The notes below the pieces were generated by a model that did no database searches, had not been told where the DNA came from, and saw only the letters and a program-made list of their open reading frames with translations. A DNA stretch of 64,000 nt from Aliamphritea hakodatensis (GTDB taxonomy: Bacteria; Pseudomonadota; Gammaproteobacteria; Pseudomonadales; Balneatricaceae): contig NZ_AP025281.1 of the NCBI RefSeq assembly GCF_024347195.1, positions 1,984,001-2,048,000 of the forward strand. Reading direction: 5' to 3'. Of this stretch, positions 35,464 through 44,630 are shown piece after piece. Made by a program: the position numbers and the translations under genes. Within the stretch, counting starts at the first letter, position 1. The number at the start of each line of letters is the position of its first letter.

Positions 35464-36177
35464 TTACTTCAGTTCTTTAAGTACCAGAGAGTAACGTTTG
35501 CCGTCCTTTTCGCTTTGCAGCAACTTAACTAACTGGTAGTTAAGTTCCGGGGCGAACCAGATCCAGGTTTGCCGTTTGCTGTTTGTGCCGCGGTCACGAC
35601 GCAGTTTTACAGCGTTGAACGTGCCCAGTTCAGTGGTGACCTCTTCTTCGCCTTCCCGTATAAAGCGATAGGTTTTCAGTTTGCCGTCGTCGGCTATCTT
35701 ATATTCCAGCGTTTCATGGCCGCTGATCAGGTCAAGGCGTAACTGCAGCTGGTAACTCAGCTTATCCAGCGCTCCGGCCGGAATGTCCAGCTGCCAGGGG
35801 TCATCAGTGATCTGACTGCTGGCCTGATGGTTTTGCCAGTCAAAGCTCAGTGCTTCACGGGTCTTTTTGCCCAGTACTTTGCGCTGGTAGCTGTAGCTGC
35901 GGGGTTCAACACCTTCCGGGGTGAAGCGAAGCTTGCTGCTTTCGCTCAGGCTGGCGACCATGGCGCTGGCATTCAGGCTCAGTTGCCAGCCGCTTTCCAT
36001 CTGTTGCAGTTGCCGGACAGCTTCTCCGCTGAGTGAAAAGCCGAGATCCCATTCAGAGGCGTAGACGGCCTTGTAGGGCTCAACCGGTATACCGGCGCTC
36101 TGCACCGCTGAAGCGGGCAGTAGCAGCAGGCAAAGGGCGGCGGTTTGCCGGATGGTATGGCGAATGCTCAGAGGCAT
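35464..36177 (-). CDS. DUF3108 periplasmic protein
   Basis: The 237-residue protein has an N-terminal signal peptide (cleavage near VQSA) and a beta-rich mature part with the features of DUF3108: a conserved YKAVYASEWDLGFSLSGEA-like start and an E-E-V-T-T-E-L-G-T-F-NAVKL section. Members are often found after purN in gammaproteobacteria; the function is unknown. It starts two bases after the purN stop, so it is in the purMN operon. Confidence 0.87.
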   Translation of the reverse strand: MPLSIRHTIRQTAALCLLLLPASAVQSAGIPVEPYKAVYASEWDLGFSLSGEAVRQLQQMESGWQLSLNASAMVASLSESSKLRFTPEGVEPRSYSYQRKVLGKKTREALSFDWQNHQASSQITDDPWQLDIPAGALDKLSYQLQLRLDLISGHETLEYKIADDGKLKTYRFIREGEEEVTTELGTFNAVKLRRDRGTNSKRQTWIWFAPELNYQLVKLLQSEKDGKRYSLVLKELK

Positions 36178-36179
36178 AT

Positions 36180-36845
36180 TTACTCCGTGAACTGATAACC
36201 CTGACTGTCCAGCCTGGAGCCGTCGAGCTGAACCTGTCCTGAAACAAGTTGCAGGCGGTCATTACAGAACCATTCAACGGCCAGAGGGTAAATATTATGT
36301 TCCTGAGTGTGGACCCGCTGTTGCAGGCTGTCGGCAGTGTCGTCTGGCAGAATATCTACGGTAGCCTGAACGGCCAGTGGTCCGCCATCCAGCTCTTCTG
36401 TGACAAAGTGCACAGTACAGCCGTGGCGGGCTTCACCGTCATCAATGGCGCGCTGATGGGTATTCAGGCCTTTGTACTTGGGCAGCAAAGACGGGTGAAT
36501 ATTCAGCATCCGGTCGGAATAGCGGTTGACGAATTCCGGCGTAAAGATACGCATGAAGCCAGCCAGAATAACCAGATCAGGTGCGTGGCTGTCGATTTCG
36601 GCAATCAGTGCCTGATCAAAGCTGTCGCGGTCACTGTAGTCAGTATGGCGGATGACACAACCGGGAATACTTGCCTGCCGGGCCCGTTCGAGACCGTAGG
36701 CGTCAGCCTTATTGCTGATGACCATCTCGATTTTGCCGTTAATGCGGTCGGCATTAACGGCATCAATGATGGCTTGCAGATTTGAACCGCTGCCCGAGAT
36801 CAGGACAACGATTCGCTTTTGTGCAGCCGGTGCAGGGCTCGTCAT
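36180..36845 (-). CDS. purN: Phosphoribosylglycinamide formyltransferase PurN
   Basis: PurN transfers a formyl group from 10-formyl-THF to GAR in purine synthesis. The 221 residues carry the GSGSNLQAIIDA N-terminal loop, the catalytic HPSLLPKYKGLNTH region and the DGGPLAVQ segment. It starts three bases after the purM stop, the standard purMN order. It lies about 14 kb from a purine salvage operon, so both routes to purines are present in the window. Confidence 0.96.
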   Translation of the reverse strand: MTSPAPAAQKRIVVLISGSGSNLQAIIDAVNADRINGKIEMVISNKADAYGLERARQASIPGCVIRHTDYSDRDSFDQALIAEIDSHAPDLVILAGFMRIFTPEFVNRYSDRMLNIHPSLLPKYKGLNTHQRAIDDGEARHGCTVHFVTEELDGGPLAVQATVDILPDDTADSLQQRVHTQEHNIYPLAVEWFCNDRLQLVSGQVQLDGSRLDSQGYQFTE

Positions 36846-36848
36846 TGA

Positions 36849-37904
36849 TTACGCTTCCACACCCAGCAGTTCAACCTGCTCTTCTTCAGCGTTAGCGGCG
36901 GCAATGTGACCGATTACCCATGGGCTTTCACCGGCATCCTGCAGAACTTGCAGTGCGGCGTCGGCCTGGTCGGCCGGTACCACCACAACCATGCCCACAC
37001 CGCAGTTCAGGGTGCGGTACATTTCACGGTTTTCAACGTTGCCCAGTTGCTGAATCCAGCGGAAGACTTCAGGCATGTTCCATGACTGAGTGTCGATAAC
37101 CGCTTTGGCGCTTTCCGGCAGAACCCGCGGAATGTTTTCCAGCAGGCCGCCACCGGTAATGTGAGACAGGGCGTTGACCTGGCTCTTTTTGATCAGTTCC
37201 AGTAATGGCTTCACATAAATACGGGTAGGTTCCAACAGGGCTTCGGTCAGCGGCTTGCCGTCCACTTCGCCAGTCAGGTCAGCACCGCGGACTTCGATGA
37301 TCTTACGGATCAGCGAATAACCGTTTGAGTGCGGGCCGGAAGATGGCAGGCCGATAATGGCATCGCCGATGCTTACCTTTGAACCGTCGATGATTTCAGA
37401 CTTTTCAACCACACCGGTGCAGAAACCGGCCAGATCGTAATCTTCGCCTTCATACATACCTGGCATTTCAGCGGTTTCGCCGCCAACCAGTGCAGCGCCG
37501 GCCAGTTCGCAGCCTTTGCCGATGCCGGCAACGACGTCAGCTGCTATGTCTATGTTCAGCTTACCGGTGGCATAGTAGTCCAGGAAGAACAGGGGCTCAG
37601 CACCGGCAACAACCAGGTCGTTAACACACATGGCTACCAGATCGATACCGATGGTGTCATGCTTGTTCAGATCCATCGCCAGACGCAGTTTGGTGCCAAC
37701 ACCGTCGGTGCCGGAAACCAGTACTGGCTGCTTGTAGCCAGCCGGGATTTCACACAGGGCTCCGAAGCCGCCCAGGCCACCCATTACTTCAGGTCGGGCT
37801 GTGCGTTTTGCAACGCCCTTAATGCGGTCAACCAGGGCGTTACCTGCGTCGATATCAACGCCGGCATCTTTGTAGCTGATAGAGGTATTGTCAGTGGTAG
37901 ACAT
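36849..37904 (-). CDS. purM: Phosphoribosylformylglycinamidine cyclo-ligase PurM
   Basis: PurM makes AIR from FGAM with ATP. The 351 residues include the N-terminal SYKDAGVDIDAGNALV, the DGVGTKL and GGETAEMPGMY segments, and HITGGGLLENIPRV. It is divergent from the DUF2066 gene, as in pseudomonads, and is the first gene of a purM-purN-DUF3108 operon. Confidence 0.97.
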   Translation of the reverse strand: MSTTDNTSISYKDAGVDIDAGNALVDRIKGVAKRTARPEVMGGLGGFGALCEIPAGYKQPVLVSGTDGVGTKLRLAMDLNKHDTIGIDLVAMCVNDLVVAGAEPLFFLDYYATGKLNIDIAADVVAGIGKGCELAGAALVGGETAEMPGMYEGEDYDLAGFCTGVVEKSEIIDGSKVSIGDAIIGLPSSGPHSNGYSLIRKIIEVRGADLTGEVDGKPLTEALLEPTRIYVKPLLELIKKSQVNALSHITGGGLLENIPRVLPESAKAVIDTQSWNMPEVFRWIQQLGNVENREMYRTLNCGVGMVVVVPADQADAALQVLQDAGESPWVIGHIAAANAEEEQVELLGVEA

Positions 37905-38072
37905 AGTGTGTGAAAACCCATTCTAGGAGGTTACTGAAAAAATGTGGCGGTATTCTATCAGGTTGCTTTAAGGGGAGCTATGTGTGGTAGAGTTTGAGGC
38001 CTATTTTTTTGGTACTTATTTTTAATCATTATCTGCCGGGCGCGGGCGTCAGGTTAAGGATGAATTTTGTTC

Positions 38073-39143
38073 ATGAAAGGTTTTTTTAGCAGTGCCGTGC
38101 TGACTTTATTGCTGTTGGTGACCGGCTTCGCACAGGCGGCGGTGGTCGGTAATCTTTACCGTTCCGAGTTGCTGGTGCCTGAGCAACTGGCCCAGCCGAC
38201 AGATGCCCAACTGAGTGAAGCGCTGCAGGGGGTGCTGGTTAAAGTTTCCGGGCGCAGCCAGGTGGCCGGAAATGCACGGGTCAGTGAAGCCCTTCAGGCA
38301 CCGGCGGCCTATTTACAGGGGTTCTCTTATGAGTCGACTCAGATTCCGGTGGCAGCAGGTGATGGCCGGGAAGTGCTGGGGCTGCGGTTAACGCTGGCAT
38401 TTGATGAGCAGGCGGTCAGCCGGTTGCTGAATGAAGCCGGCTTGTCCGCAGCCGGTTCCGGCCGTCCGGGAGTGCTGGTATGGCTGGTGGCAGAAGGCCC
38501 GGAGCGTCCCCGGGACTTTGTTGCAGCAGAAAGTGAAATAGTGACGGAGCTGCAGGGGCTGGCACAGTTACGGGCCCTCCCTGTATTGCTGCCGTTACTG
38601 GACCTGGATGATCAGCAGGCGGTGACACCAGGTGATATCTGGGGGGCGTTTCAGGAGCCGGTGAGCCGGGCTTCCTCCCGTTACCGTGCCGATGCGGTTC
38701 TGGTAGGACGGCTGCAGCGCCAGGCCAGTGGTGCCTGGCAAACCCGCTGGCAATTGACGTATCAGGGGCGGAACCAGAATTTTGCGCCGACAGGCAATCT
38801 GGGTGAGCAACTCAAGACAGTGGTGGATTCTGTTGCCGATCAGCTATTGGGCGCAACGGCTGTGGTTGAGAACACCTACGTTGAAGAGGGTATCGTGCTG
38901 GAAATCAGCAAACTCGATTCGATTGATGATTACCTGCAGTTACTGACATATATGCGTGAACTGCAACCTGTTGAAAAGGTTTTACCTGCGCAGCTGGAAA
39001 ACGACCGGGTAACCCTGAGGGTAAAAGTGCAGGGCGGCGTGCCGGCGCTGGTGGAAGCTATCCGGCTGAATCCGCGTATCCAGTCTGATTCTGTTCTGCC
39101 TTCCACACAGGCGGCAGGGCCGCTGTATTATCGCTGGCAGTAA
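38073..39143 (+). CDS. DUF2066 periplasmic protein
   Basis: A protein of about 356 residues with a signal peptide (cleavage after the AQAA region), matching DUF2066. The family is a conserved companion between purM and hda in gammaproteobacteria; its function is unknown. An ATG at 38073 is chosen, but a TTG at 38067, two codons upstream, sits at a better distance from AAGGA (38056-38060), so the start is uncertain by six bases. The next gene begins 29 bases downstream. Confidence 0.88.
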   Translation: MKGFFSSAVLTLLLLVTGFAQAAVVGNLYRSELLVPEQLAQPTDAQLSEALQGVLVKVSGRSQVAGNARVSEALQAPAAYLQGFSYESTQIPVAAGDGREVLGLRLTLAFDEQAVSRLLNEAGLSAAGSGRPGVLVWLVAEGPERPRDFVAAESEIVTELQGLAQLRALPVLLPLLDLDDQQAVTPGDIWGAFQEPVSRASSRYRADAVLVGRLQRQASGAWQTRWQLTYQGRNQNFAPTGNLGEQLKTVVDSVADQLLGATAVVENTYVEEGIVLEISKLDSIDDYLQLLTYMRELQPVEKVLPAQLENDRVTLRVKVQGGVPALVEAIRLNPRIQSDSVLPSTQAAGPLYYRWQ

Positions 39144-39172
39144 CCGACTGTTGATAAAGGAATGACAATAAA

Positions 39173-40303
39173 ATGCAACTGACTGATTCACAGCGCTGGA
39201 TGTTTATCTGCGTGCTGGCGGTGGCTGGCGGGCTGGTGTATCTGCTCCAGCCGATTCTTTCACCTTTTATGGTAGCAGCGCTGTTGGCGTATATGTTCGA
39301 TCCGCTGGCTGACCGGCTGGAAGATAAAGGTATGTCCCGCACCGGTGCGGTCATAATTGTATTCGGTCTTATCAGTGCGCTGGTGATGGTCCTGCTGTTA
39401 TTACTGTTGCCGAAGCTGGGGCATCAGATTCAGGTCATGGTGAAGACCATTCCGGCGGTAATTACCTTAGTTGAGACAAAAGTCGTTCCCTGGATGGAAG
39501 TGAACCTGGGGATTTCGCTGGCCAGTTTCGACTGGCAGAGTGTCCGTCAGATTCTGAGCGGCAACTGGCAACAGACCGGTAATGTGCTGAAAGATGTGAT
39601 GAACAGTATCGGACAGTCCGGTATGGCGGTTGCTGCCTGGCTGGCGAATCTTGTGCTGATTCCGGTGGTGATGTTCTATCTGTTGCGTGACTGGGACGTC
39701 ATGATAGATAAAATCAGCCACCTGCTACCCCGTAATGTTGAGCCCAAAGTCAGCCTGTGGGCCAGTGAGTGTGATGAGGTACTCGGGGCTTTTGTTAAGG
39801 GGCAGTTGCTGGTAATGACTGCGCTGGGCGCAATTTATGCAATTGGTCTTTGGCTGGTGGGGCTTGATCTGGCGCTGCTGGTGGGAATGATTGCCGGGCT
39901 GGCCAGTATTGTGCCGTATATGGGGTTTATTATCGGTATCGTGGCGGCGATTATTGCAGCGATGCTGCAGTTCAATGACCCTACAATACTGGCCTGGGTC
40001 GGGCTGGTATTTATAATTGGCCAGATGCTCGAAGGTATGGTGCTGACACCGTTACTGGTCGGGGACCGGATCGGTCTGCACCCGGTGGCGGTTATTTTTG
40101 CCATTATGGCCGGTGGTCAGTTATTCGGTTTTGTCGGTATTCTGATAGCGCTGCCGGTGGCGGCAGTGATTATGGTTCTGTTGCGGCATCTGCATGACGG
40201 ATATCAGCGCAGCAGTCTCTATGGTGAGGCTAAAACGGCTGAAGATCCTCCCGGAAGTGCAGCCAGTGTCACCGATAGTCGCAAGGATCTTGCCGGGGAT
40301 TGA
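39173..40303 (+). CDS. AI-2E family transporter (PerM-like)
   Basis: This 376-residue membrane protein has the eight-helix layout of the AI-2E exporter family (PF01594), with the typical N-terminal pair of helices, a hydrophilic middle and a conserved C-terminal set containing LEGMVLTPLLVGDRIGLHP. Members include TqsA and PerM; some are now thought to be sodium/proton antiporters, so the substrate is not certain. AAGGAATG precedes the ATG. It sits between DUF2066 and hda. Confidence 0.9.
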   Translation: MQLTDSQRWMFICVLAVAGGLVYLLQPILSPFMVAALLAYMFDPLADRLEDKGMSRTGAVIIVFGLISALVMVLLLLLLPKLGHQIQVMVKTIPAVITLVETKVVPWMEVNLGISLASFDWQSVRQILSGNWQQTGNVLKDVMNSIGQSGMAVAAWLANLVLIPVVMFYLLRDWDVMIDKISHLLPRNVEPKVSLWASECDEVLGAFVKGQLLVMTALGAIYAIGLWLVGLDLALLVGMIAGLASIVPYMGFIIGIVAAIIAAMLQFNDPTILAWVGLVFIIGQMLEGMVLTPLLVGDRIGLHPVAVIFAIMAGGQLFGFVGILIALPVAAVIMVLLRHLHDGYQRSSLYGEAKTAEDPPGSAASVTDSRKDLAGD

Positions 40304-40354
40304 ACTGGCACCTTTTTTTGCGTTTCGAGGCGTAGTAAGATACGCGAAATTTTT

Positions 40355-40413
40355 TGACAGGCCGGTCCGGAATTTAGTGATTGCTGGATAGTATTTCACC
40401 GGCAGGCCTGTCA
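40355..40413. repeat. Inverted repeat upstream of hda
   Basis: TGACAGGCC (40355-40363) and GGCCTGTCA (40405-40413) are perfect 9-bp inverted copies 41 bases apart, with CCGG next to each arm. It lies in the 157-base region between the AI-2E gene and hda and could be a regulatory fold. The spacing is too long for a simple terminator. Confidence 0.45.
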
Positions 40414-40460
40414 GGTCCGATCTGATATAACTGGATTTGCCAGCTCCGATTGTTGAATGC

Positions 40461-41165
40461 ATGAATAACCCTGTACCTATTCAATTACCCTTAGGCATTG
40501 CATTACGTGATGATGCCAGGTTCGATACCTATCTGAGCCGGGGTAATGAGCTTGTCTGTAACTGCCTGGCACAGGTGGCGATCGGGGAAGGTGACATCTT
40601 CCTGTACCTCTGGGGAACGCCCGGCGTCGGCTGTTCGCACCTGTTGCAGGGGGCCTGCCACGCCAGTGATCCTGCCGGCCGTACTGCGGTGTATCTGCCA
40701 CTGGATGAGCTGACAGACCTGGGGCCGGGCGTGCTGGACGGTATGGAGCATCTGGATCTGGTGTGTCTGGATAACCTTCAGGCCATTGCTGGCAACCGGG
40801 AATGGGAAGAAGCGCTGTTTCATTTCTTTAACCGTATCCGCAGTGAAAACAACTTTCTGGTGGTTGCCGCCGACCGGCCGCCGCGCCAGCTGGGGATTCA
40901 GTTGCCTGATCTGGCTTCGCGGTTTACCTGGGGAATGGTCTTTCAGGTTCAGGGGCTGGATGATGACGGCAAAGTAATCGCACTGCAGGTGCGCGCACAG
41001 AGCCGTGGATTCGAGCTGTCTGAAGAAGTTGCCCGTTTCCTGATTCACCGTGCCAGCCGCAGTATGCAGGATTTATTTGACCTTCTGGACCAGTTGGATA
41101 ATGCCTCTCTGAGTGCGCAGCGCAAAGTCACCATACCTTTCGTAAAACAGGTGCTTGGCTGGTAG
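40461..41165 (+). CDS. hda: DnaA regulatory inactivator Hda
   Basis: Hda is a DnaA-like AAA+ protein that, with the sliding clamp, stimulates hydrolysis of DnaA-bound ATP and so limits replication starts. From the ATG at 40461 it has 234 residues, the family size, and begins with the clamp-binding-like QLPLGIAL. The P-loop is altered (GTPGVGCSHLL) as is usual in Hda. The arginine-finger region lies near the C-terminus. No clear ribosome site is visible; an in-frame TTG at 40437 is less likely. Confidence 0.94.
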   Translation: MNNPVPIQLPLGIALRDDARFDTYLSRGNELVCNCLAQVAIGEGDIFLYLWGTPGVGCSHLLQGACHASDPAGRTAVYLPLDELTDLGPGVLDGMEHLDLVCLDNLQAIAGNREWEEALFHFFNRIRSENNFLVVAADRPPRQLGIQLPDLASRFTWGMVFQVQGLDDDGKVIALQVRAQSRGFELSEEVARFLIHRASRSMQDLFDLLDQLDNASLSAQRKVTIPFVKQVLGW

Positions 41166-41204
41166 TCGCTATACTGTGTGTTAGCAAACATACCAGGAGG
41201 GGCT

Positions 41205-41453
41205 GTGAAAATTATTCTTGAAAAGTTACCCCATGACGTTTCTGCTGATGACATCAGGGAATTTCTGAAAGGTTATGTGGACGTGCTGGATCTTGAGATT
41301 TACACCAGCGAACATCGGGATCATGCCAGCGCCTGGGTGACCATTGCTGCTACTCATGCAGAAGCGCACTGGGCTATTGGCCGTCTTAATGGCCGTTACT
41401 GGCGGGAACGCACAGTAGAAGTCTATATTTCTCTTTTTTCGGATAACCGCTGA
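41205..41453 (+). CDS. RRM-like small protein
   Basis: A GTG at 41205 follows a perfect AGGAGG at 41195-41200, which fixes the start and gives 82 residues. The pattern KIILEKLP (RNP2-like), ASAWVTI (RNP1-like) and GRYWRERTVEVY fits an RNA recognition motif fold, so it probably binds RNA. The aromatic residues expected at RNP1 are partly replaced. It begins 40 bases after hda and ends 4 bases before the pseudouridine synthase gene, suggesting a role with RNA modification. The target is unknown. Confidence 0.78.
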   Translation: MKIILEKLPHDVSADDIREFLKGYVDVLDLEIYTSEHRDHASAWVTIAATHAEAHWAIGRLNGRYWRERTVEVYISLFSDNR

Positions 41454-41457
41454 TCTG

Positions 41458-42162
41458 ATGCCCGACATTCTGCCAAACGAAACCTGCCTGGCTGACATCC
41501 GTATCGTCGCCCAGACGGATGATTTTCTGTTAATTAATAAGCCTCCCGGAATCTCGGTCCACAAAGATGATCAGGATGCCGGGCTGGTTATGCTGTTGCA
41601 GACTCAATTGCAATTACCTGCATTGTATCTGGTGCACCGGCTTGACCGGATGACATCAGGGTTGTTATTGCTGGCTAAGCGTAAGGCGGTGGCCGCCGAG
41701 TTGGGGCGGCAGTTTGCTGAGCGGCGCATGGTAAAGTTTTATATGGCGCTCAGTCAGGCAAAGCCGAAAAAGAAGCAGGGGCTGATCAGTGGCGATATGC
41801 TGAAGGCCCGCCGGGGGAGCTGGAAGCTGGCGCCCACTGCTGAGAATCCTGCCAGAACGCAGTTTTTCAGCCATGGACTGGGGGACGGCCTGCGGATTTT
41901 TTTACTCCGGCCAGTCACAGGTAAAACCCATCAGCTACGGGTCGCGTTAAAAAGTATCGGTGCGCCGATTCTGGGAGATAGCCGTTACTCAGGTACAGCA
42001 GCTGAACGGGGCTTTTTGCATGCCTGGTATCTGGGGTTTGAACTGGACGGGAAACCTTACCGTTACAGCTGCCTGCCGGAAGAATCGCAGTGGCGGCAGG
42101 AAGGCTGGCCTGCCCAGTGGGCCGAGCCGGAATTATTAGCCTGGCCTGAAATAAAGAAATAG
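41458..42162 (+). CDS. RluA-family pseudouridine synthase
   Basis: The 234-residue protein has the catalytic HRLDRMTSGLLLLAK motif with the aspartate nucleophile, and the later GKTHQLRVALKSIGAPILGD motif of RluA enzymes. No S4 domain is present, so it resembles the single-domain TruC/RluA types, but the exact RNA site is not decided by sequence. It starts four bases after the RRM-like gene, which suggests translational coupling. Confidence 0.9.
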   Translation: MPDILPNETCLADIRIVAQTDDFLLINKPPGISVHKDDQDAGLVMLLQTQLQLPALYLVHRLDRMTSGLLLLAKRKAVAAELGRQFAERRMVKFYMALSQAKPKKKQGLISGDMLKARRGSWKLAPTAENPARTQFFSHGLGDGLRIFLLRPVTGKTHQLRVALKSIGAPILGDSRYSGTAAERGFLHAWYLGFELDGKPYRYSCLPEESQWRQEGWPAQWAEPELLAWPEIKK

Positions 42163-42188
42163 CACGTGAAAAGCAGTAAGGAACTCCC

Positions 42189-42404
42189 ATGAGTGATGAA
42201 CGGATTGAACGGGACTTTATGGCCCGGGATGAACAGGAACGGCAGGCGTTTCTGGAGCAAACCTGGTGTGATCAGTGTTTACAGGAAAACCTGGGAATGA
42301 ATACCCCGCTAGAATATGAATTTAAAGGCATTGTATTCATTGAGGGTAAGTGCAACCGGTGTGGCGAAGTCGTGCTGACTGAGCTGACGGACGAAGAGTT
42401 TTAG
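42189..42404 (+). CDS. Small zinc-ribbon protein
   Basis: A 71-residue acidic protein with two CxxC pairs (Cys27/Cys30 and Cys55/Cys58) that could bind one zinc ion. The rest is helical and charged, including ERQAFLEQTW. I do not recognise a named family. It sits between the pseudouridine synthase and tcdA, all on the same strand with short gaps, so a role in RNA or in sulfur/tRNA modification is possible but unproved. Confidence 0.7.
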   Translation: MSDERIERDFMARDEQERQAFLEQTWCDQCLQENLGMNTPLEYEFKGIVFIEGKCNRCGEVVLTELTDEEF

Positions 42405-42420
42405 CAGGGGAATTGACGGC

Positions 42421-43221
42421 GTGACAAATCAGACGGATCCGCGATTTGGCGGCATTGAGCGGTTGTATGGTGCGGCAGGGTTGCGGTTGTTTCAGCGGGT
42501 AAATATCTGTGTAATCGGAATTGGCGGCGTTGGTTCCTGGGTTGCTGAGGCGCTGGTCCGTTCCGGTGTCGCAAAGATCACGCTGATTGATCTGGATGAT
42601 ATTTGTATTACTAATGTTAACCGCCAGATCCATGCGCTCACCGATACGGTTGGAGAATCCAAAGTTGAAGTGATGGCGCAACGGCTTAAAGCGATCAATC
42701 CGGCCTGCGAAGTCACTGAAGTGGATGATTTTATTACCCGGGAGAACATTCCTGAACTGATCGGTGAACAGTTTGATTACGTGATCGATGCGATTGACAG
42801 CGTGAAAGAAAAAGCCGCCCTGATCGCACACTGTAAACGCCGTAAACTGGGGGTTATTACCGTGGGGGGGGCCGGCGGGCAGATGGACCCGACCCGGATT
42901 GATATCTGTGATCTGAGTAAGACCAATCATGATCCCCTGGCGGCTAAGGTGCGCAGCCTGTTGCGCCGGGAATATAATTTCAGTAAGAGTGGCCGCCGTT
43001 TTGCGGTTGACTGCGTGTATTCGACCGAGCAGCTTGTCTATCCGCAGCCGGACGGCTCCGTGTGTCAGATGAAGTCCGTCCAGGACGGTAACACCCGTCT
43101 GGATTGCAGTGGCGGCTTTGGCGCATCAACCTGTGTGACCGCCAGTTTTGCATTTGCGGCGGTGTCACGGGTATTACAAAAGCTGATTGAAAAAGCCCGC
43201 CGCGAAAACACTTTAGTGTAA
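42421..43221 (+). CDS. tcdA: tRNA threonylcarbamoyladenosine dehydratase TcdA
   Basis: TcdA (CsdL) cyclises t6A37 of tRNA to ct6A with ATP. The 266 residues hold the E1-like adenylation fold: GIGGVGSWVAEALVRSG, the DLDDICITNVNRQ nucleotide loop, and a CxxC-less catalytic core as in TcdA. A GTG at 42421 follows AGGGG. In E. coli TcdA receives persulfide support from CsdA-CsdE; here the only SufS/SufE-type protein in the window is the fusion at 46598-48274, four genes away. Confidence 0.93.
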   Translation: MTNQTDPRFGGIERLYGAAGLRLFQRVNICVIGIGGVGSWVAEALVRSGVAKITLIDLDDICITNVNRQIHALTDTVGESKVEVMAQRLKAINPACEVTEVDDFITRENIPELIGEQFDYVIDAIDSVKEKAALIAHCKRRKLGVITVGGAGGQMDPTRIDICDLSKTNHDPLAAKVRSLLRREYNFSKSGRRFAVDCVYSTEQLVYPQPDGSVCQMKSVQDGNTRLDCSGGFGASTCVTASFAFAAVSRVLQKLIEKARRENTLV

Positions 43222-43251
43222 GTTTCCCTTCCTTTTTTTGCCAATGACGTC

Positions 43252-43274
43252 CGTCCGGCAAGTTATGCCGGACG
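43252..43274. other. Hairpin between tcdA and the diguanylate cyclase gene
   Basis: CGTCCGGCA and TGCCGGACG form a perfect 9-bp stem with an AGTTA loop. No T-run follows within ten bases on either strand, so it may be a weak terminator or an mRNA 3'-end structure rather than a typical Rho-independent stop. Confidence 0.6.
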
Positions 43275-43340
43275 AATGGTGTTTGAATTTTATACAGTTA
43301 TATGGTCTAAATACCCTTCACTTCAAGTTGTGATTTGTGA

Positions 43341-44630
43341 ATGTTCAGGGCCCTTACTGTGTGTGATATCTTTCCGGATACTGAGTTTTACGCTGCGATG
43401 CTGAACCATAGCAGCGATGGCCTGTGTCTGATTGACCGCAAGGACGGGGCCATACGGATGGTGAACCAGCCCTTGTGCCGTTTGCTTGACCGTGTTCCTG
43501 GCAGTCTGAAGGGAAAGGCTTTCGGAGCTGTGTTCAGTTATGACTGGTCCGGTGAGCCGGATACCCGTCAGGTGCAGTATCTGGGAGCGGTTCAGCCGTT
43601 GTCTCTGGAAATCAGCATCCATCCTTTTGCCTGGCAGGGGGCGTGCTACGGCGTGGTCAGTGTGCGGGATATAACCGCTCAGCTGCACAGCCGTGAAGCG
43701 CTGATTGAAACCGGGTTGCAGCGTAACTTTGCCCTGAACGATATTCTTGACGGTTTGTGGGAAATTAACCTGCAAACCAGCGAAGTATATATATCGTCTG
43801 AATTTAAACGCATCATGAATTTTCCGGCAGAAAAGACTCATTTTGGCCTGGGGGAGTGGCAGCAGCAGATACATCTGGATGATTGCGTGGAAGTTGTGGA
43901 TCTCATGAATGCCCATCTGCGGGGTGAAATTCCCCGTTTTGATGCGCAATACCGCCTGCAGACTTTCTCCGGTGATTACGTCTGGGTACGTGATCAGGGG
44001 CGGGTGTATGAGCGGGATGCGCAGCAACAGCCTCTGAGGATGGTGGGGATGGTGCAGGATATCAGCGCTGCCAAGGCTCAGGAGGTCCTGTTACGGCGGC
44101 AGGCCAGCTATGACTACCTGACAGATTTGCTCAACCGCCGGGCCGGTTATCTGCATTTTCGTAAGCAGCTCAGTTATGCGCAGCGCTATGGGCGGCAGTT
44201 CAGTGTCAGCCTGATCGATCTTGATCACTTTAAAACGATCAACGACAGCTATGGTCATCAGGTGGGTGATCAGGTACTCAAACATCTGGTGGCGGGTATT
44301 TCCGCGCAGCTGAGGCAATCGGATACGCTGATGCGCTGGGGCGGTGAAGAATTCCTGCTGCTTCTTCCCAATACGGATTCAGACGGTGCTTTTCAGTTAG
44401 TTGAACAGCTGCGCCGGCGTGTGGCGGAGCAGCCTATGCAATTATCTGAGGCTGAAGTTCATTACACATTCAGTGCCGGGATTGCCAGTTTTCCGCAACA
44501 TGCTGCACAGATGGATATGCTGATTAAGGCGGCAGATGATGCTTTGTATGTCGCTAAATCTGCCGGCCGTAATCAGATCAGTGTCAGTAATGAGGTCACC
44601 GGGATGGCTCAGGGTGAACTGTCAGTCTGA
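43341..44630 (+). CDS. PAS-domain diguanylate cyclase
   Basis: This 429-residue cytosolic protein has two PAS-like regions (about 10-120 and 130-260) and a C-terminal GGDEF domain whose signature reads GGEEF (334-338), an active variant. An RQSD inhibitory site precedes it by five residues, so product feedback is likely. There is no membrane segment or EAL domain. The ATG at 43341 lacks a clear ribosome site. The gene meets the LysR gene tail to tail with nine bases of overlap. Confidence 0.9.
   Translation: MFRALTVCDIFPDTEFYAAMLNHSSDGLCLIDRKDGAIRMVNQPLCRLLDRVPGSLKGKAFGAVFSYDWSGEPDTRQVQYLGAVQPLSLEISIHPFAWQGACYGVVSVRDITAQLHSREALIETGLQRNFALNDILDGLWEINLQTSEVYISSEFKRIMNFPAEKTHFGLGEWQQQIHLDDCVEVVDLMNAHLRGEIPRFDAQYRLQTFSGDYVWVRDQGRVYERDAQQQPLRMVGMVQDISAAKAQEVLLRRQASYDYLTDLLNRRAGYLHFRKQLSYAQRYGRQFSVSLIDLDHFKTINDSYGHQVGDQVLKHLVAGISAQLRQSDTLMRWGGEEFLLLLPNTDSDGAFQLVEQLRRRVAEQPMQLSEAEVHYTFSAGIASFPQHAAQMDMLIKAADDALYVAKSAGRNQISVSNEVTGMAQGELSV

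Noticed and set aside
40321..40460. Sigma-70 promoter at the TTGACA before hda
   Set aside because: The TTGACA at 40354 has no -10 hexamer at 15-19 bases; the nearest AT-rich match is about 29 bases away.
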